A stretch of 25,459 nucleotides of DNA from an uncultured Bacilli bacterium. GTDB lineage: Bacteria; Bacillota_I; Bacilli_A; RF39; UBA660. The notes beneath the pieces are model-generated. The model was not told where the DNA came from, ran no database searches, and saw only the letters and a program-made list of their open reading frames with translations. Where the stretch lies: NCBI GenBank assembly GCA_934096175.1, contig CAKOLG010000016.1:1-25459 (forward strand), read 5' to 3'. Of the stretch, positions 1 through 8,916 are shown one piece after another. Numbering within the stretch: position 1 is the stretch's first letter; each line of letters starts with the position of its first letter. The position numbers and the translations under genes were made by a program.

Positions 1-30
1 GAAATTAATTTCCAAAAATATTGACATGAA

Positions 31-1653
31 ATGAAAATATTGATAGTATTCTATTGCAATCACGCGATGAGCTTTGTCATCTTTTCAAAAAATATGAAAA
101 TATCAAAGAGAAATAGAAATGTAATTTTACTGGGAAGACCTGGGACTGGTAAAAGTCGGTATTATTTTAAGCCTAACCTTTTAAATGCAGATGGAGAAAC
201 AATTATAGTTACAGATCCAAAAGGAGAACTTCTTCGTGATGCAGGGATGTCTTTAATTAATAAAGGTTATGATATACGAGTGTTAAATTTAGTAGAAAAG
301 TGGAAATCTGATCATTTTAATCCTTTACTTTATATTAAAAAAATAAATAAATATGTTGATGAAGACTCTGAGGGTGAAGAGTGGATAGCAGAAGATGATG
401 TCATGACTTTAATAAATACTTTAATGTTGAATACAAAATCTGAAACCATAGAAAGTAATACGGGAGATCCATTTTGGGAAAGATGTGAATCAATGTTTCT
501 TCAAGCAATTATTTATTATGTTATATTTAATTATGATTTGAAAGATAGAAACTTTAAAACCGTTCTTGAATTAATAAGACTTGCAGAACCAGATAAAGAA
601 GGTAATTCTACTTTAGGAAATATGTTTAAAGTTTGGGAAACTAAAGATCCCGATAATATAGGTATTAAGCAGTGGAAACATTTTAAAGTTTCTGCTTCTT
701 CTACAAAAATGATGAGTACAATTATTATTACAGCATCTGCAAGACTTTCACCATTTAATATTGCTGAACTAGAAGCAATTACAGTTAATGATACTATGGA
801 ATTAAATCGTATTGGTGGTAAGGGTGATGAAGGTAAAATTGCTTACTTTATTATCAATAGTCCGAATGATTCTACATTTAATTTCATTGCAAGTATTATG
901 TATACTCAAATATTTTCCATTATAGATTATAATGCTAGTCATAATAATGGTTCTTTAGCTTCTCCATGTCAGATATACTGTGATGAGTGGAGTCAGCTGG
1001 GAGTAATACCACGCTACTTAGAAAATTTGGCTTATGTTCGAGGACTTAATTGTGGTATAACTACATGTTTGCAAAGTTTAAGCCAACTTAAAAAAGTTTA
1101 TAAAGATAATTGGGAAACAGCTCTTGATTGTTGCGATTATATTCTTTTTATGGGATCTCGAAGTAAAGAAACATTAGATTATATGTCTTCTATGCTGGGC
1201 AAAAAAACATGGTATAAAAGGTCATCTGGTAGAACTTATTCTAAACAAGGTTCTTCTTCGACTAACTGGGATATTGTTGGTAGAGAACTTGCATTTATAG
1301 ATGAAATTGCTAGGATGGAAAAAGGTTATTGTATTTTATTAGTTTCTGGACTACGACCTTTTTACTCTAAGATGTATGATTTATCAAAACATCCTAGGTA
1401 CTCAGAATTGTTTGAGGCGTGGAATGAAAGTTCTACGATTCAAAATAGATATGATCATGAAGTAGAAAGGAGGAAGACAAGGGAAATAAGAAGGAAACAA
1501 CAGTTATTTAAAGATTTAGGTTTGGGATTCGTGAAAATAAATTCTGAATTTAAAGCTAGAAAAATGACTTTGGAAGAAGAAAAACAGTTTGATAAAAGTG
1601 AAGTATTGTTATCTAATAAATCACTTACTGATGAACTATTAGATGCTATTTAA
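31..1653 (+). CDS. VirD4/TraG-type coupling ATPase, N-terminus incomplete
   Basis: Conjugative coupling protein that delivers the relaxase-bound strand to the type IV secretion channel. Seen: Walker A GRPGTGKS (about residues 35-42) followed by RYYFKPNLL, which is typical of Gram-positive VirD4/TraG proteins; the TDPKGE motif just after it; and Walker B IYCDEWSQLG with D318/E319. The C-terminal part is charged and lysine-rich. Family members are normally about 600 residues with two N-terminal membrane helices and a linker before Walker A. Here only 34 residues precede Walker A and no membrane anchor is present. The ATG at 31 has no Shine-Dalgarno; in-frame ATGs at 70 and 94 are no better. An in-frame TGA at 22-24 closes the frame upstream. 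The gene is therefore probably 5'-truncated or frameshifted close to the window edge, and the true start may lie outside. The family call is secure; the start is not. Confidence 0.88.
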   Translation: MKILIVFYCNHAMSFVIFSKNMKISKRNRNVILLGRPGTGKSRYYFKPNLLNADGETIIVTDPKGELLRDAGMSLINKGYDIRVLNLVEKWKSDHFNPLLYIKKINKYVDEDSEGEEWIAEDDVMTLINTLMLNTKSETIESNTGDPFWERCESMFLQAIIYYVIFNYDLKDRNFKTVLELIRLAEPDKEGNSTLGNMFKVWETKDPDNIGIKQWKHFKVSASSTKMMSTIIITASARLSPFNIAELEAITVNDTMELNRIGGKGDEGKIAYFIINSPNDSTFNFIASIMYTQIFSIIDYNASHNNGSLASPCQIYCDEWSQLGVIPRYLENLAYVRGLNCGITTCLQSLSQLKKVYKDNWETALDCCDYILFMGSRSKETLDYMSSMLGKKTWYKRSSGRTYSKQGSSSTNWDIVGRELAFIDEIARMEKGYCILLVSGLRPFYSKMYDLSKHPRYSELFEAWNESSTIQNRYDHEVERRKTREIRRKQQLFKDLGLGFVKINSEFKARKMTLEEEKQFDKSEVLLSNKSLTDELLDAI

Positions 1654-1656
1654 ATG

Positions 1657-1697
1657 TAGTTTATTTTTTTTGATGTAGTAGTTTACTATCGTGAACT
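1657..1697 (+). promoter_or_regulatory. Operator-like repeat, copy 1 (before the VirB2-like gene)
   Basis: About 40 bases that recur almost unchanged at 9411-9450: TAGTT, a run of T, then GAT, a few variable bases, and the constant block AGTTTACTATCGTGAACT. The core GTTTACTATCGTGAAC (1681-1696) is an imperfect dyad with arms GTTTAC and GTGAAC around TATC. It lies 24 bases upstream of the start codon at 1721. It is probably a regulator-binding site or promoter/operator. TACTAT inside the dyad could be a -10 box, but I see no good -35. Confidence 0.55.
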
Positions 1698-1720
1698 ATT
1701 TTAAAGGAAAAGGAGAAAAT

Positions 1721-2047
1721 ATGAAAAAAAATAACTTATTAGCAAAAGCTAAAAATTCATTTAGAAAAATAATTAGTAGTTTAAACATTGTATTATGTAG
1801 TTTGATTTTAAGTACAACAAGTGTACATGCAGCTGGAAGTAACACTGGTAGTATTGATGGATTTATTACCTTTGTATGTGATTGGCTGTTAAAAATTGGT
1901 GGAGTAGTTGCTTTAATTGGAGCTGTTATGTTTGCTCTAGGTTGGCAAAGAGATGATGCTGAAGGCAAATCAAGGGGGCTTATGACTATGATGGCTGGGT
2001 TCATGGTAATTGCAATAAGTCAATCAAAAGGATTATTTGGTTTATAA
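1721..2047 (+). CDS. VirB2/Maff2-like small membrane protein (putative pilin-type subunit)
   Basis: A 108-residue protein. Seen: a basic N-terminus, a hydrophobic stretch ending in VHAA (about residues 20-38) that looks like a cleavable signal peptide, then two hydrophobic helices around the short polar loop GWQRDDAEGKSRG. This layout, with a charged loop containing GxKSxG between two helices, is that of the VirB2/TrbC and Maff2 families found next to VirB6/TrbL in Gram-positive conjugative elements. I chose ATG 1721 because AAGGAAAAGGAG lies just upstream; a GTG at 1691 in the same frame falls inside the repeated regulatory element and is unlikely. It is the first gene downstream of the operator-like repeat and heads the run VirB2-VirB6-PrgI-VirB4. 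The fold class is likely; pilin function is inferred. Confidence 0.7.
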   Translation: MKKNNLLAKAKNSFRKIISSLNIVLCSLILSTTSVHAAGSNTGSIDGFITFVCDWLLKIGGVVALIGAVMFALGWQRDDAEGKSRGLMTMMAGFMVIAISQSKGLFGL

Positions 2048-2072
2048 GATGTAATTTATAAGGAGGGTACGA

Positions 2073-2891
2073 ATGGCTAAATTGATTGAAAATCTATTTA
2101 AAATATCCTTCAAAGTATTAGGATTTAAAATAGATATTAGTGATTTTGTTGGAACTATTCGTAGCTTATGTAATTGGAATACTATTACGAACACAACAGT
2201 ATGGAGTCTTGCAACAAAGATTCACTCAATTATTGTTCCTATTGGACTCAGTTTATTAACTCTGTTTTTCTTGATAGATATAACAAAAAAAGTAATGGAT
2301 TATGAGCGTATGAGTTGGGAGCGAATTGTATTTACTTGTATTCGCTTTTTAATTTTTAAAATGCTTATAGAAAATTCTTTTGAATTGTTATCATCTATCA
2401 TGACAATTACTAATGATATTTTATCGAAGGTAACAGCAACGATTTCCTCTTCGGCATCAGTTCCAAATCTTGCAACACAAATGGGAGATTTAGTAAGGAA
2501 TGCAGGAGGTCTAATTGATCGAGGATTTATGGGCGTAATAATTCTAATTTTATATATTCCTTTTATGGGAACTATGATTGGGGTACTTGTTCAAGTATTC
2601 TTACGAATAGGAAAATTAATATTAAGTTTTGCATTTTCTCCAATACCAATTTCAATCGGTACTTGGGAAGATGGTCAAAATGTATGTAAAAGATTTATAA
2701 TGTCAACTATTGCTCTTGGAATAGAATCATCTATGATAGTTGTGGCAACAGCAATTTATTCACTATCATTATCAACATTATCTGATGCAAGTAGTATTAG
2801 TTCTATGATTGCTATTATGTTCCTAAATGGATTCTTGATGGCTATGATTTCAATGACAAGCAATATGGCAGAGAAATGGACAGGAGGATAA
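2073..2891 (+). CDS. VirB6/TrbL-like polytopic membrane protein
   Basis: A 272-residue integral membrane protein with about five or six hydrophobic helices (roughly residues 50-70, 85-115, 150-180, 190-205, 210-235 and 245-262). It matches the size and topology of the VirB6/TrbL-like channel components of Gram-positive ICEs. The segment LSFAFSPIPISIGTWEDGQN, followed by a helix and a serine-rich loop, resembles the conserved core of that group. AAGGAGGG sits eight bases before ATG 2073. The gene ends with GGAGGATAAG, so its own 3' end supplies the ribosome site for the next gene, which starts two bases after the stop: tight translational coupling. Role in the pore is inferred from family and position between the VirB2-like and PrgI genes. 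Confidence 0.75.
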   Translation: MAKLIENLFKISFKVLGFKIDISDFVGTIRSLCNWNTITNTTVWSLATKIHSIIVPIGLSLLTLFFLIDITKKVMDYERMSWERIVFTCIRFLIFKMLIENSFELLSSIMTITNDILSKVTATISSSASVPNLATQMGDLVRNAGGLIDRGFMGVIILILYIPFMGTMIGVLVQVFLRIGKLILSFAFSPIPISIGTWEDGQNVCKRFIMSTIALGIESSMIVVATAIYSLSLSTLSDASSISSMIAIMFLNGFLMAMISMTSNMAEKWTGG

Positions 2892-2892
2892 G

Positions 2893-3519
2893 ATGGATAG
2901 AATAGAACCTAGAATTCATGATGAAATTAAAGATTATAAAGAGAAGTTTTATAATTTTACTTTAAGACAGTGGATATTTGGTATTCTGATACTTATAACT
3001 ACTGTTCCTTTATATTTAGTATTATCTCCAAAGATAGGAAGCAATATAACTGGATGGTTAGTAATTATTATAGCAGTTCCTATCGGTTTTTTTGGATTTA
3101 TTCCAATACAAGGACTTAATGCTGAAAGAATAATATTTTTTTGGAAAAGAAATTATATTAATTTTGCTAAACCAATTCTTTATAAGACTGAAGAAGAATT
3201 AATTCAGGAAAAAAGTGGAAAAAAAAATAAGCCTATTACTGTAAATAGGAAAGAGCAAAAAAATCTTCAGAAGATGGAAAAACAAAAACAGAGAGATCTT
3301 CAAAAAGAAAGAAAAAAGCAAAGAGAAATTGCTAGGGCTAAGAAGAAATTTGGAATTAATAATTTAGAAAACTCATCAAGTAATTTCTCATTAAGCCAAG
3401 AAGAAGCACAGGTATTATTAAAACTAGCAAAGCAAGTAGTGGGGAAGGAGGATACAAATATAAATGGCAAAGAAATTCAAGAAGAGCCAAAAGTTGAAGA
3501 ACCACAAGATGCTTCCTAA
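2893..3519 (+). CDS. prgI: PrgI family (VirB3-like) conjugation protein
   Basis: A 208-residue protein. The N-terminal 100 residues have PrgI layout: a short amphipathic start (EPRIHDEIKDYKEKFYNFTLRQ), two close hydrophobic helices (about 28-48 and 54-73) and the conserved patch around GLNAERIIFFWKRNY before a basic linker. The C-terminal 100 residues are a lysine- and glutamine-rich, probably coiled-coil tail that ends acidic; PrgI proteins are often shorter, so this tail is an extension. In this system type PrgI does the job of VirB3, anchoring the VirB4 ATPase to the membrane. The 3' end overlaps the VirB4 start by 56 bases in another frame. Confidence 0.82.
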   Translation: MDRIEPRIHDEIKDYKEKFYNFTLRQWIFGILILITTVPLYLVLSPKIGSNITGWLVIIIAVPIGFFGFIPIQGLNAERIIFFWKRNYINFAKPILYKTEEELIQEKSGKKNKPITVNRKEQKNLQKMEKQKQRDLQKERKKQREIARAKKKFGINNLENSSSNFSLSQEEAQVLLKLAKQVVGKEDTNINGKEIQEEPKVEEPQDAS

Positions 3520-5875
3520 AGTTTTTACTCCTAAAACAAGTCAAGAAGTAATATCTTATATGTTTAAAGAGTTTGATGAAAAAACTAATATCTTTAAAAT
3601 AAATGAAGAAGAATACTCAATTTGTATTGAATATTCTGATGTATCTTTTGCAAAAGCTAATGATGAAGAGGCAGAGAATATCTTTTTTAAATGGTTAGAG
3701 TATTTACATTCATTTAGAGAAGATACACACATTGAGGTAATAAATGCTGGAACTCCTATTAAAACTGAAAAATATAAAGAAAAGTTTATATTTGATACAG
3801 ATAATATAGAAGATAGTAATCAAAAACAAATTGCAGATGAATTAAATACTATTATAACTAATTCACTTGGCTCAAAAGAAGAAACACTACAAACTAAAAG
3901 ATATATTGTACTTTCATTAAAAGCTAAAAGCTTTTTAGAAGCTAATGCTTTATTTTTAAACATGTTTATAAAAACAGAGCAAAAGTTTAAAGAATTAAAA
4001 TCAAAAGTATCTATGGTTAGTATTAAAGAAAGATTAAAATTTTTATATAATTTCTTTAATGTAGAATCTTTAGAAACAAGAGGAATTGATAATATTGTTA
4101 CTTATGCAAAAGATAATAACTTATCTATTTTTGATGTTATTGCCCCTAAAAAGATTTCTATGAGAGAATCAGATTTTATAGAAATAGATGATAAGAAGTT
4201 TTTAAGAGTATTATATGTATCTAAACTTCCTAAAAGTTTAACTCCTCGTTTCTATAATCGCTTAACTACCTTAGAGGAAATTAACTTAATAACTACTCTA
4301 AATATTAATCCTACTAATTCTGCTAAAATGATAAAACAAGTTGATAAAAGTTTATCAGCTATGGAAACAGAAAGACTAGAAAAAATTAAAAGAGCTGGTA
4401 AAAGTAATTTGGACTATGAATGGGTTAAGGATAAGAAGTTAGAAACAAAGATTTCAAATGCTGAACAACTTCAATACGATCTTCAAAAAAATAATCAAAA
4501 GATATTTCAAAATAATTTTTTAGTTTGTATATCAGCAAACTCATTTGAAGAGTTGGAAGATCAGACTGTAAAAGTACAAGAAGCAGCTGCTGAAATGTTG
4601 GTTGAAATAAAACCATTATTATGGCAACAATTAGAAGGATTACAAAATATTCTTCCATTAGGTCATAATTCATTACAGTTTCAAAGAACTTTAACAAGTG
4701 AAGCAACTGCTGTAAATGTTCCATTTAATAGTAAAGACTTTAATCATGAAAAGTCTTTATTTTATGGTGTCAATTTGGTAAGTAAAAATGCTATATTCTG
4801 TGATAGAAAGCAACTTATTAATGGTAATGGGTGTGTATTGGCAACATCTGGTGCTGGTAAATCATTTAATGTGAAAACACTAATTGAGCAAATTCTGATT
4901 CGTTATCCTTTGGATGAAATCTGTATAATAGAACCTCAGGACGAATATTCTAGCTTATTAGAAGTATTTGGTGGTCAGAAGATTTTTATATCAACAACAT
5001 CAGATACTCACATTAATCCTTTTGATTTATCTTTAAATTATGGATGCTCAGACACTGGAAAAAGTGAGCCAGTTAAAAGTAAAGTTGAATATATAATTGC
5101 TTTTCTTGAAAGTATTGTAGGAGCAAATGCCTTAACTGGTGGTCAGAAAACTATCATAGATCGTTGTACTAAAATTATTTTTGAAGATTATGAAAAAAGT
5201 AATTTTTCTGATGAAAGTTTACTTCCAACATTACCTGACTTTTATAATATGCTTTTGAGGCAACCTGAAGAAGAGGCAAAAGATTTAGCACTCATTCTTG
5301 AGAGATATGTTAAAGGCTCTATGGATTTATTTTCAAAGAAGACAAATATTGATATTCAAAATAGGCTTGTATCTTTTGATATTAGTAAACTATCTGCTTC
5401 TTTACAAACTACTGGATATTTAGTAGTTCTTGATCATATTCAAAATAGACTTTCTAAAAATAAAGAACTTGGTAAATATACTTGGATATTTATTGATGAA
5501 TTTCATATATTACTTGCTAATCCATACTCAGCCCAATATGTAGCGAACTTTTATAAGACTGGTAGAAAACTAAATGCTTTAAATACAGTTATTTCACAAC
5601 AAATCTCCCATTTGTTAAGGTCTGAGTCTGGTAAAGATATATTATCTAATTCAGAGTTTGCGTTGATATTGAAACAAAAGCCACTAGATTTACCATCTAT
5701 TTGTAATATTTTTAATATTAGTGAAGAAGAAGCTATGTATGTACAAGGTGATGCTCCTACTGGTCAAGGATTGGTAGTTTTTGGATCTGATGTAATACCA
5801 TTTACCAATAAAGTACCAAAAGATTATTTAATATATAAAGTAAATAATACGGATAGTATGGTACAGGCAAGATAA
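3464..5875 (+). CDS. virB4: VirB4/TraE-type secretion ATPase
   Basis: An 803-residue ATPase that powers the conjugation channel. Seen: Walker A ATSGAGKSFN (about 460-469), the following IEPQDEY strand, Walker B WIFIDEFHILL with D678/E679, and the late motif around VISQQISHLL, all in the VirB4/TraE/TrbE order. The roughly 450 residues before Walker A correspond to the N-terminal membrane-associated domain. Length is normal for the Gram-positive family. The start is supported by GGGGAAGGAGG at 3441-3451. Start and ribosome site both lie inside prgI, a 56-base out-of-frame overlap that suggests coupled synthesis of the two partners. It is followed by the CHAP-domain gene after a single base. Confidence 0.93.
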   Translation: MAKKFKKSQKLKNHKMLPKVFTPKTSQEVISYMFKEFDEKTNIFKINEEEYSICIEYSDVSFAKANDEEAENIFFKWLEYLHSFREDTHIEVINAGTPIKTEKYKEKFIFDTDNIEDSNQKQIADELNTIITNSLGSKEETLQTKRYIVLSLKAKSFLEANALFLNMFIKTEQKFKELKSKVSMVSIKERLKFLYNFFNVESLETRGIDNIVTYAKDNNLSIFDVIAPKKISMRESDFIEIDDKKFLRVLYVSKLPKSLTPRFYNRLTTLEEINLITTLNINPTNSAKMIKQVDKSLSAMETERLEKIKRAGKSNLDYEWVKDKKLETKISNAEQLQYDLQKNNQKIFQNNFLVCISANSFEELEDQTVKVQEAAAEMLVEIKPLLWQQLEGLQNILPLGHNSLQFQRTLTSEATAVNVPFNSKDFNHEKSLFYGVNLVSKNAIFCDRKQLINGNGCVLATSGAGKSFNVKTLIEQILIRYPLDEICIIEPQDEYSSLLEVFGGQKIFISTTSDTHINPFDLSLNYGCSDTGKSEPVKSKVEYIIAFLESIVGANALTGGQKTIIDRCTKIIFEDYEKSNFSDESLLPTLPDFYNMLLRQPEEEAKDLALILERYVKGSMDLFSKKTNIDIQNRLVSFDISKLSASLQTTGYLVVLDHIQNRLSKNKELGKYTWIFIDEFHILLANPYSAQYVANFYKTGRKLNALNTVISQQISHLLRSESGKDILSNSEFALILKQKPLDLPSICNIFNISEEEAMYVQGDAPTGQGLVVFGSDVIPFTNKVPKDYLIYKVNNTDSMVQAR

Positions 5876-5876
5876 T

Positions 5877-7685
5877 ATGAACAACAATGCTGAAAGGGAT
5901 ACTAAGAAGACAGTTGATAGATTATCAATTGCTACTTCTTCAGTATCATCTAAAACTTTTGATTTAGTTGATCAAGGAGCAAAAAAACTATCTGATATTA
6001 AAGAAGAAAGAGATTTAAAGACTTCTGAAAATGAAACTAATCAACAACAAGAAGCAAATAATAAAGAAGTAAATTCCAGATTAAAAACTTCGGAAAACAC
6101 TCAAGAAAAAGAAAATATTCAAGAAGAAAACAAAACTGAAGAATTTACCAGTAGAATAAAAACTAATGTTAATAATTCAAATGATAATAAATCATCTGAA
6201 GGAACACAAAAAAATGAAGCAATAGGGAATGATGAAGAGAAAACTAAAGTAAGTAAGTTAAAAACATCTGCTTCTAAAGTTTTACAAAAGACATTTAAAT
6301 TTAATAATAATCAAGGTAAGGTTTCAAAGACCATAACAGTAATGAGTAAGACTGGTAGCAAACTATCAAAAACAGGAAGAACAATTACAAGAACCTCCAG
6401 AGAATTAAATAAAGCTATTTCTAATGATGGAACTGGTACTGAATATATAAATGATAAAATAGGTCGTAAAGTCAAAACTAAGGCTTATAAAATAACTAAA
6501 AAAGGTGCTAATAAAATAAAAAAGAAATTTAATCAAACAATCGGTAAAAAATTAGTGCAGGTTGCAAAGACAGTGATAGTTAAATTATTAAAAATGTTAA
6601 TATCTTTATTTGCAGCATTAGCAGAATTTATAATTCCAGTTGCACTTGTTATTTTAATTATAGTTGCTATTGGCTCTATTTTTGGTAGTGGTTCATCTAA
6701 TGATAAATCTATTTCAGATTATTCATCATATATGACATCAGTTCAATCAGAATATAATAGGCAGGTTGATGATTGGAAAAGACAGAATCCTAATGGTATT
6801 GTAGTTGGAGTAAAAGGAGATTATGGTCAAATAGATTGGAGAATACCACTAGCAATAATTCAATCTACTGGTGCTGAAATAAACTTTGATAATAATGAAA
6901 AAAATTTATTAAATACTTTTAAACAGGCTGGTCTATTTGAAAAACATGAAGTAGTATATCAAGAAGTAGATTCGGATGATTCAACAACAAACACTATTCC
7001 TGTTCTTGTTATTACCAATGGGGTATATGAAGATTATTTAGAATGGCTTAATAATAATTATTCTAAAATAGCAGATTTTAATAAGAAAAAGAAAATTACA
7101 GATGGTACTGATACCTCATTTTCAAATGATCAAAAAGAAATGTTGGAACTTTTATATCAATCTGATGATTTTGCAGAACTACTTGGTAATGATTTTGTTA
7201 CTCATATATCTATATATGGTAAAAATGAAACAAAAGCCAATTTAAAAAGTGATAATTATAATTCTAAAAACACCTTAGCAACATCTGGATTTAAAGGGCA
7301 ATGCACTTGGTATTCATTTGGAAGAGCATTAGAGGTTTCAGGTAAGAAGATGCCAACAGGAAATGCACAAACATGGTTAACATCTGCAATAAGTATGGGA
7401 TATAAAACTGGTACACAGCCATCAACTAATTCTGTTGCTGTTCTTATGGGGCACAAATTTGGTCATGTTGCTTATGTGGAGGCTTATGATGGTAAAAGTA
7501 TAACCATAAGTGAAGGCAATGTGGGCAATGCTTGTAGTAACGATGATTCATGTAGTCAAGTTGAATATGCTAATGAACATGCAGAGGAATTAGTAAGAGC
7601 AAAAACTTATAACTCATTTGATGCTTATAGAAAATCAAGTAAGAATAGTGGCTTAACAGTAGTAGGATTTATATATTTAGATTAG
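5877..7685 (+). CDS. Membrane-anchored CHAP-domain cell-wall hydrolase of the conjugation system
   Basis: A 602-residue protein that probably cuts peptidoglycan locally so the transfer channel can cross the wall. Domains in order: a long low-complexity, charged region rich in K, E, N and S (1-220, presumably cytoplasmic); one strong hydrophobic segment (about 235-270); an extracellular middle domain (about 280-460, with IDWRIPLAIIQSTGAEI near its start) resembling the spacer in ICE-encoded VirB1-like enzymes; and a C-terminal CHAP domain with C476 in GQCTWYSFGRA and H530 in FGHVAYVE as the expected catalytic pair. No SLT-type lysozyme domain was recognised, whereas many counterparts carry both. 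It starts one base after virB4 with only a weak ribosome site, suggesting coupling. Its stop TAG is part of the repeated start cassette of the next gene. Confidence 0.82.
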   Translation: MNNNAERDTKKTVDRLSIATSSVSSKTFDLVDQGAKKLSDIKEERDLKTSENETNQQQEANNKEVNSRLKTSENTQEKENIQEENKTEEFTSRIKTNVNNSNDNKSSEGTQKNEAIGNDEEKTKVSKLKTSASKVLQKTFKFNNNQGKVSKTITVMSKTGSKLSKTGRTITRTSRELNKAISNDGTGTEYINDKIGRKVKTKAYKITKKGANKIKKKFNQTIGKKLVQVAKTVIVKLLKMLISLFAALAEFIIPVALVILIIVAIGSIFGSGSSNDKSISDYSSYMTSVQSEYNRQVDDWKRQNPNGIVVGVKGDYGQIDWRIPLAIIQSTGAEINFDNNEKNLLNTFKQAGLFEKHEVVYQEVDSDDSTTNTIPVLVITNGVYEDYLEWLNNNYSKIADFNKKKKITDGTDTSFSNDQKEMLELLYQSDDFAELLGNDFVTHISIYGKNETKANLKSDNYNSKNTLATSGFKGQCTWYSFGRALEVSGKKMPTGNAQTWLTSAISMGYKTGTQPSTNSVAVLMGHKFGHVAYVEAYDGKSITISEGNVGNACSNDDSCSQVEYANEHAEELVRAKTYNSFDAYRKSSKNSGLTVVGFIYLD

Positions 7686-7698
7686 AAAAGGAGAAAAT

Positions 7699-8121
7699 AT
7701 GAAAAAGGGTAAGATAATTTTTATTTTCATAGTTGTAATTTTAGTATGTATTGTAGTTCCATTGTTATTAAATAAAGGAACTATCCAGAGAAAATTAAAA
7801 GCACATGAGCAAGAACAAGCTCAAAAAGAGGCATACGAAGCAACATTGAAGGCAGATGAAGTTGCTCCAATATTAATTCTCACACAAGATAAAGTAATAA
7901 TGTATCAAGGAGATGAACTAAATTATAAAGCTTTTATTAAAGAAGCATCTGACAATTTAGAAGGGAATCTAACTGATAAGGTTATTTATAATGAATTAGA
8001 TATTAATAAATCAGGAGAGTATGTAGTCGAGTATGAAATTAGTGATACTGCACTAAATACTACTAAAGCTGAACTTCAAGTAATTATTAAAGAAAAACCA
8101 AATTTTAAATATGTAAATTAG
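7699..8121 (+). CDS. Membrane-anchored Ig-like (DUF5011-type) protein 1
   Basis: A 140-residue protein. Seen: an N-terminal hydrophobic helix (residues 6-24) after a lysine-rich start, a short charged linker, then one Ig-like domain (about 51-135) with DEVAPILIL, GDELNYKAFIKEASDN, LTDKVIYNELDINKSGEYVVEYEISD and a final strand. This is the pattern of DUF5011/HYR-like bacterial domains. No LPXTG-type sorting signal and no lipobox are visible, so it is predicted to be held by its N-terminal helix with the domain outside. It lies directly after the CHAP gene and before a paralogue, suggesting a surface-exposed part of the mating apparatus; function inferred. The ribosome site is TAGAAAAGGAG. Confidence 0.68.
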   Translation: MKKGKIIFIFIVVILVCIVVPLLLNKGTIQRKLKAHEQEQAQKEAYEATLKADEVAPILILTQDKVIMYQGDELNYKAFIKEASDNLEGNLTDKVIYNELDINKSGEYVVEYEISDTALNTTKAELQVIIKEKPNFKYVN

Positions 8122-8143
8122 TTATAGGAAGGGAGAACTATTT

Positions 8144-8878
8144 ATGAGTGATGAAGAATTATTGATTATGTATCAAAAATATAAGAGAAAAAGAATGATT
8201 ATTATTGCTGTCATTCTTCTTTTCATCTTATTAATAAGTTTGTATTTATACTTTCACTTTAATAATACTTCATCTCCAGAAGTCGAAAAAATAAAAGAAG
8301 AAGTAATTGTAAAAGATGAAGTTGCTCCAATCATTAAATTAAAAGTTAATAATATAGAAATCACGAAAGGGGATGATATAAGTTATTTGGATTATATAGA
8401 GAGTGTAATTGATGACAAAGATGGAGATTTATTAGATAAAGTTAAATATCAAGAAATTGATACTTCTATTATTGGTGAACAATCAATTATATATAGTGCT
8501 TCTGATAATTCTGGTAATAGTAGTCAAGAAATTCTTTCTGTTTTAATAAAAGAAAAAATATTAGAAAATAACAATGGTTCATCTTCTAATAATAGTCCGA
8601 TGCCAGATAAAGAAAAGCCATCAATACCAAGTAATAATAATTCAAGTAATAAAGAAACAAATAAGCCAAAAGATCCAGTTCAAAATGAAAAACCAATTAT
8701 TGAAAATAAACCTTCAACTAAAATAGTAAAATATTTTCTTTTCTCTGATGGATATACCATGGTGAATGTTGCTGAAGCTTGTGCTAATGAATTAAAAAAG
8801 ACAAATCAAACAGGAATGTGTAGTCCGATTCAAGATGAAAATGGAATTTATTTAGGTATGAAGTTAGAAACAGAATGA
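8144..8878 (+). CDS. Membrane-anchored Ig-like (DUF5011-type) protein 2
   Basis: A 244-residue paralogue of the preceding gene. Seen: a short cytoplasmic start, a hydrophobic helix (about 18-36), one Ig-like domain (about 60-135) opening with the same DEVAPIIKL, containing DDKDGDLLDKVKYQEIDTS and ending in SDNSGNSSQEILSVLIKEK, a low-complexity N/S/P/K linker (about 140-190), and an extra C-terminal domain of about 50 residues with two cysteines (VAEACANELKKTNQTGMC) that I do not recognise. The linker would hold that small domain away from the membrane, as in a surface contact or adhesin-like protein. No sortase signal is visible. AAGGGAG precedes ATG 8144. The gene ends in TGA. It is likely part of the transfer operon; the precise role is unknown. 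Confidence 0.62.
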   Translation: MSDEELLIMYQKYKRKRMIIIAVILLFILLISLYLYFHFNNTSSPEVEKIKEEVIVKDEVAPIIKLKVNNIEITKGDDISYLDYIESVIDDKDGDLLDKVKYQEIDTSIIGEQSIIYSASDNSGNSSQEILSVLIKEKILENNNGSSSNNSPMPDKEKPSIPSNNNSSNKETNKPKDPVQNEKPIIENKPSTKIVKYFLFSDGYTMVNVAEACANELKKTNQTGMCSPIQDENGIYLGMKLETE

Positions 8879-8916
8879 TTATAAAATATTATGTAAAAAA
8901 TAGAAAAGGAGAAAAT

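Noticed and set aside
1691..2047. GTG start at 1691 for the VirB2-like protein
   Set aside because: The GTG lies within the repeated operator-like dyad and has no ribosome site; ATG 1721 has AAGGAAAAGGAG upstream.
7256..7456. Minus-strand frame opposite the CHAP domain
   Set aside because: It is the antisense shadow of a well-supported catalytic domain and has no ribosome site.
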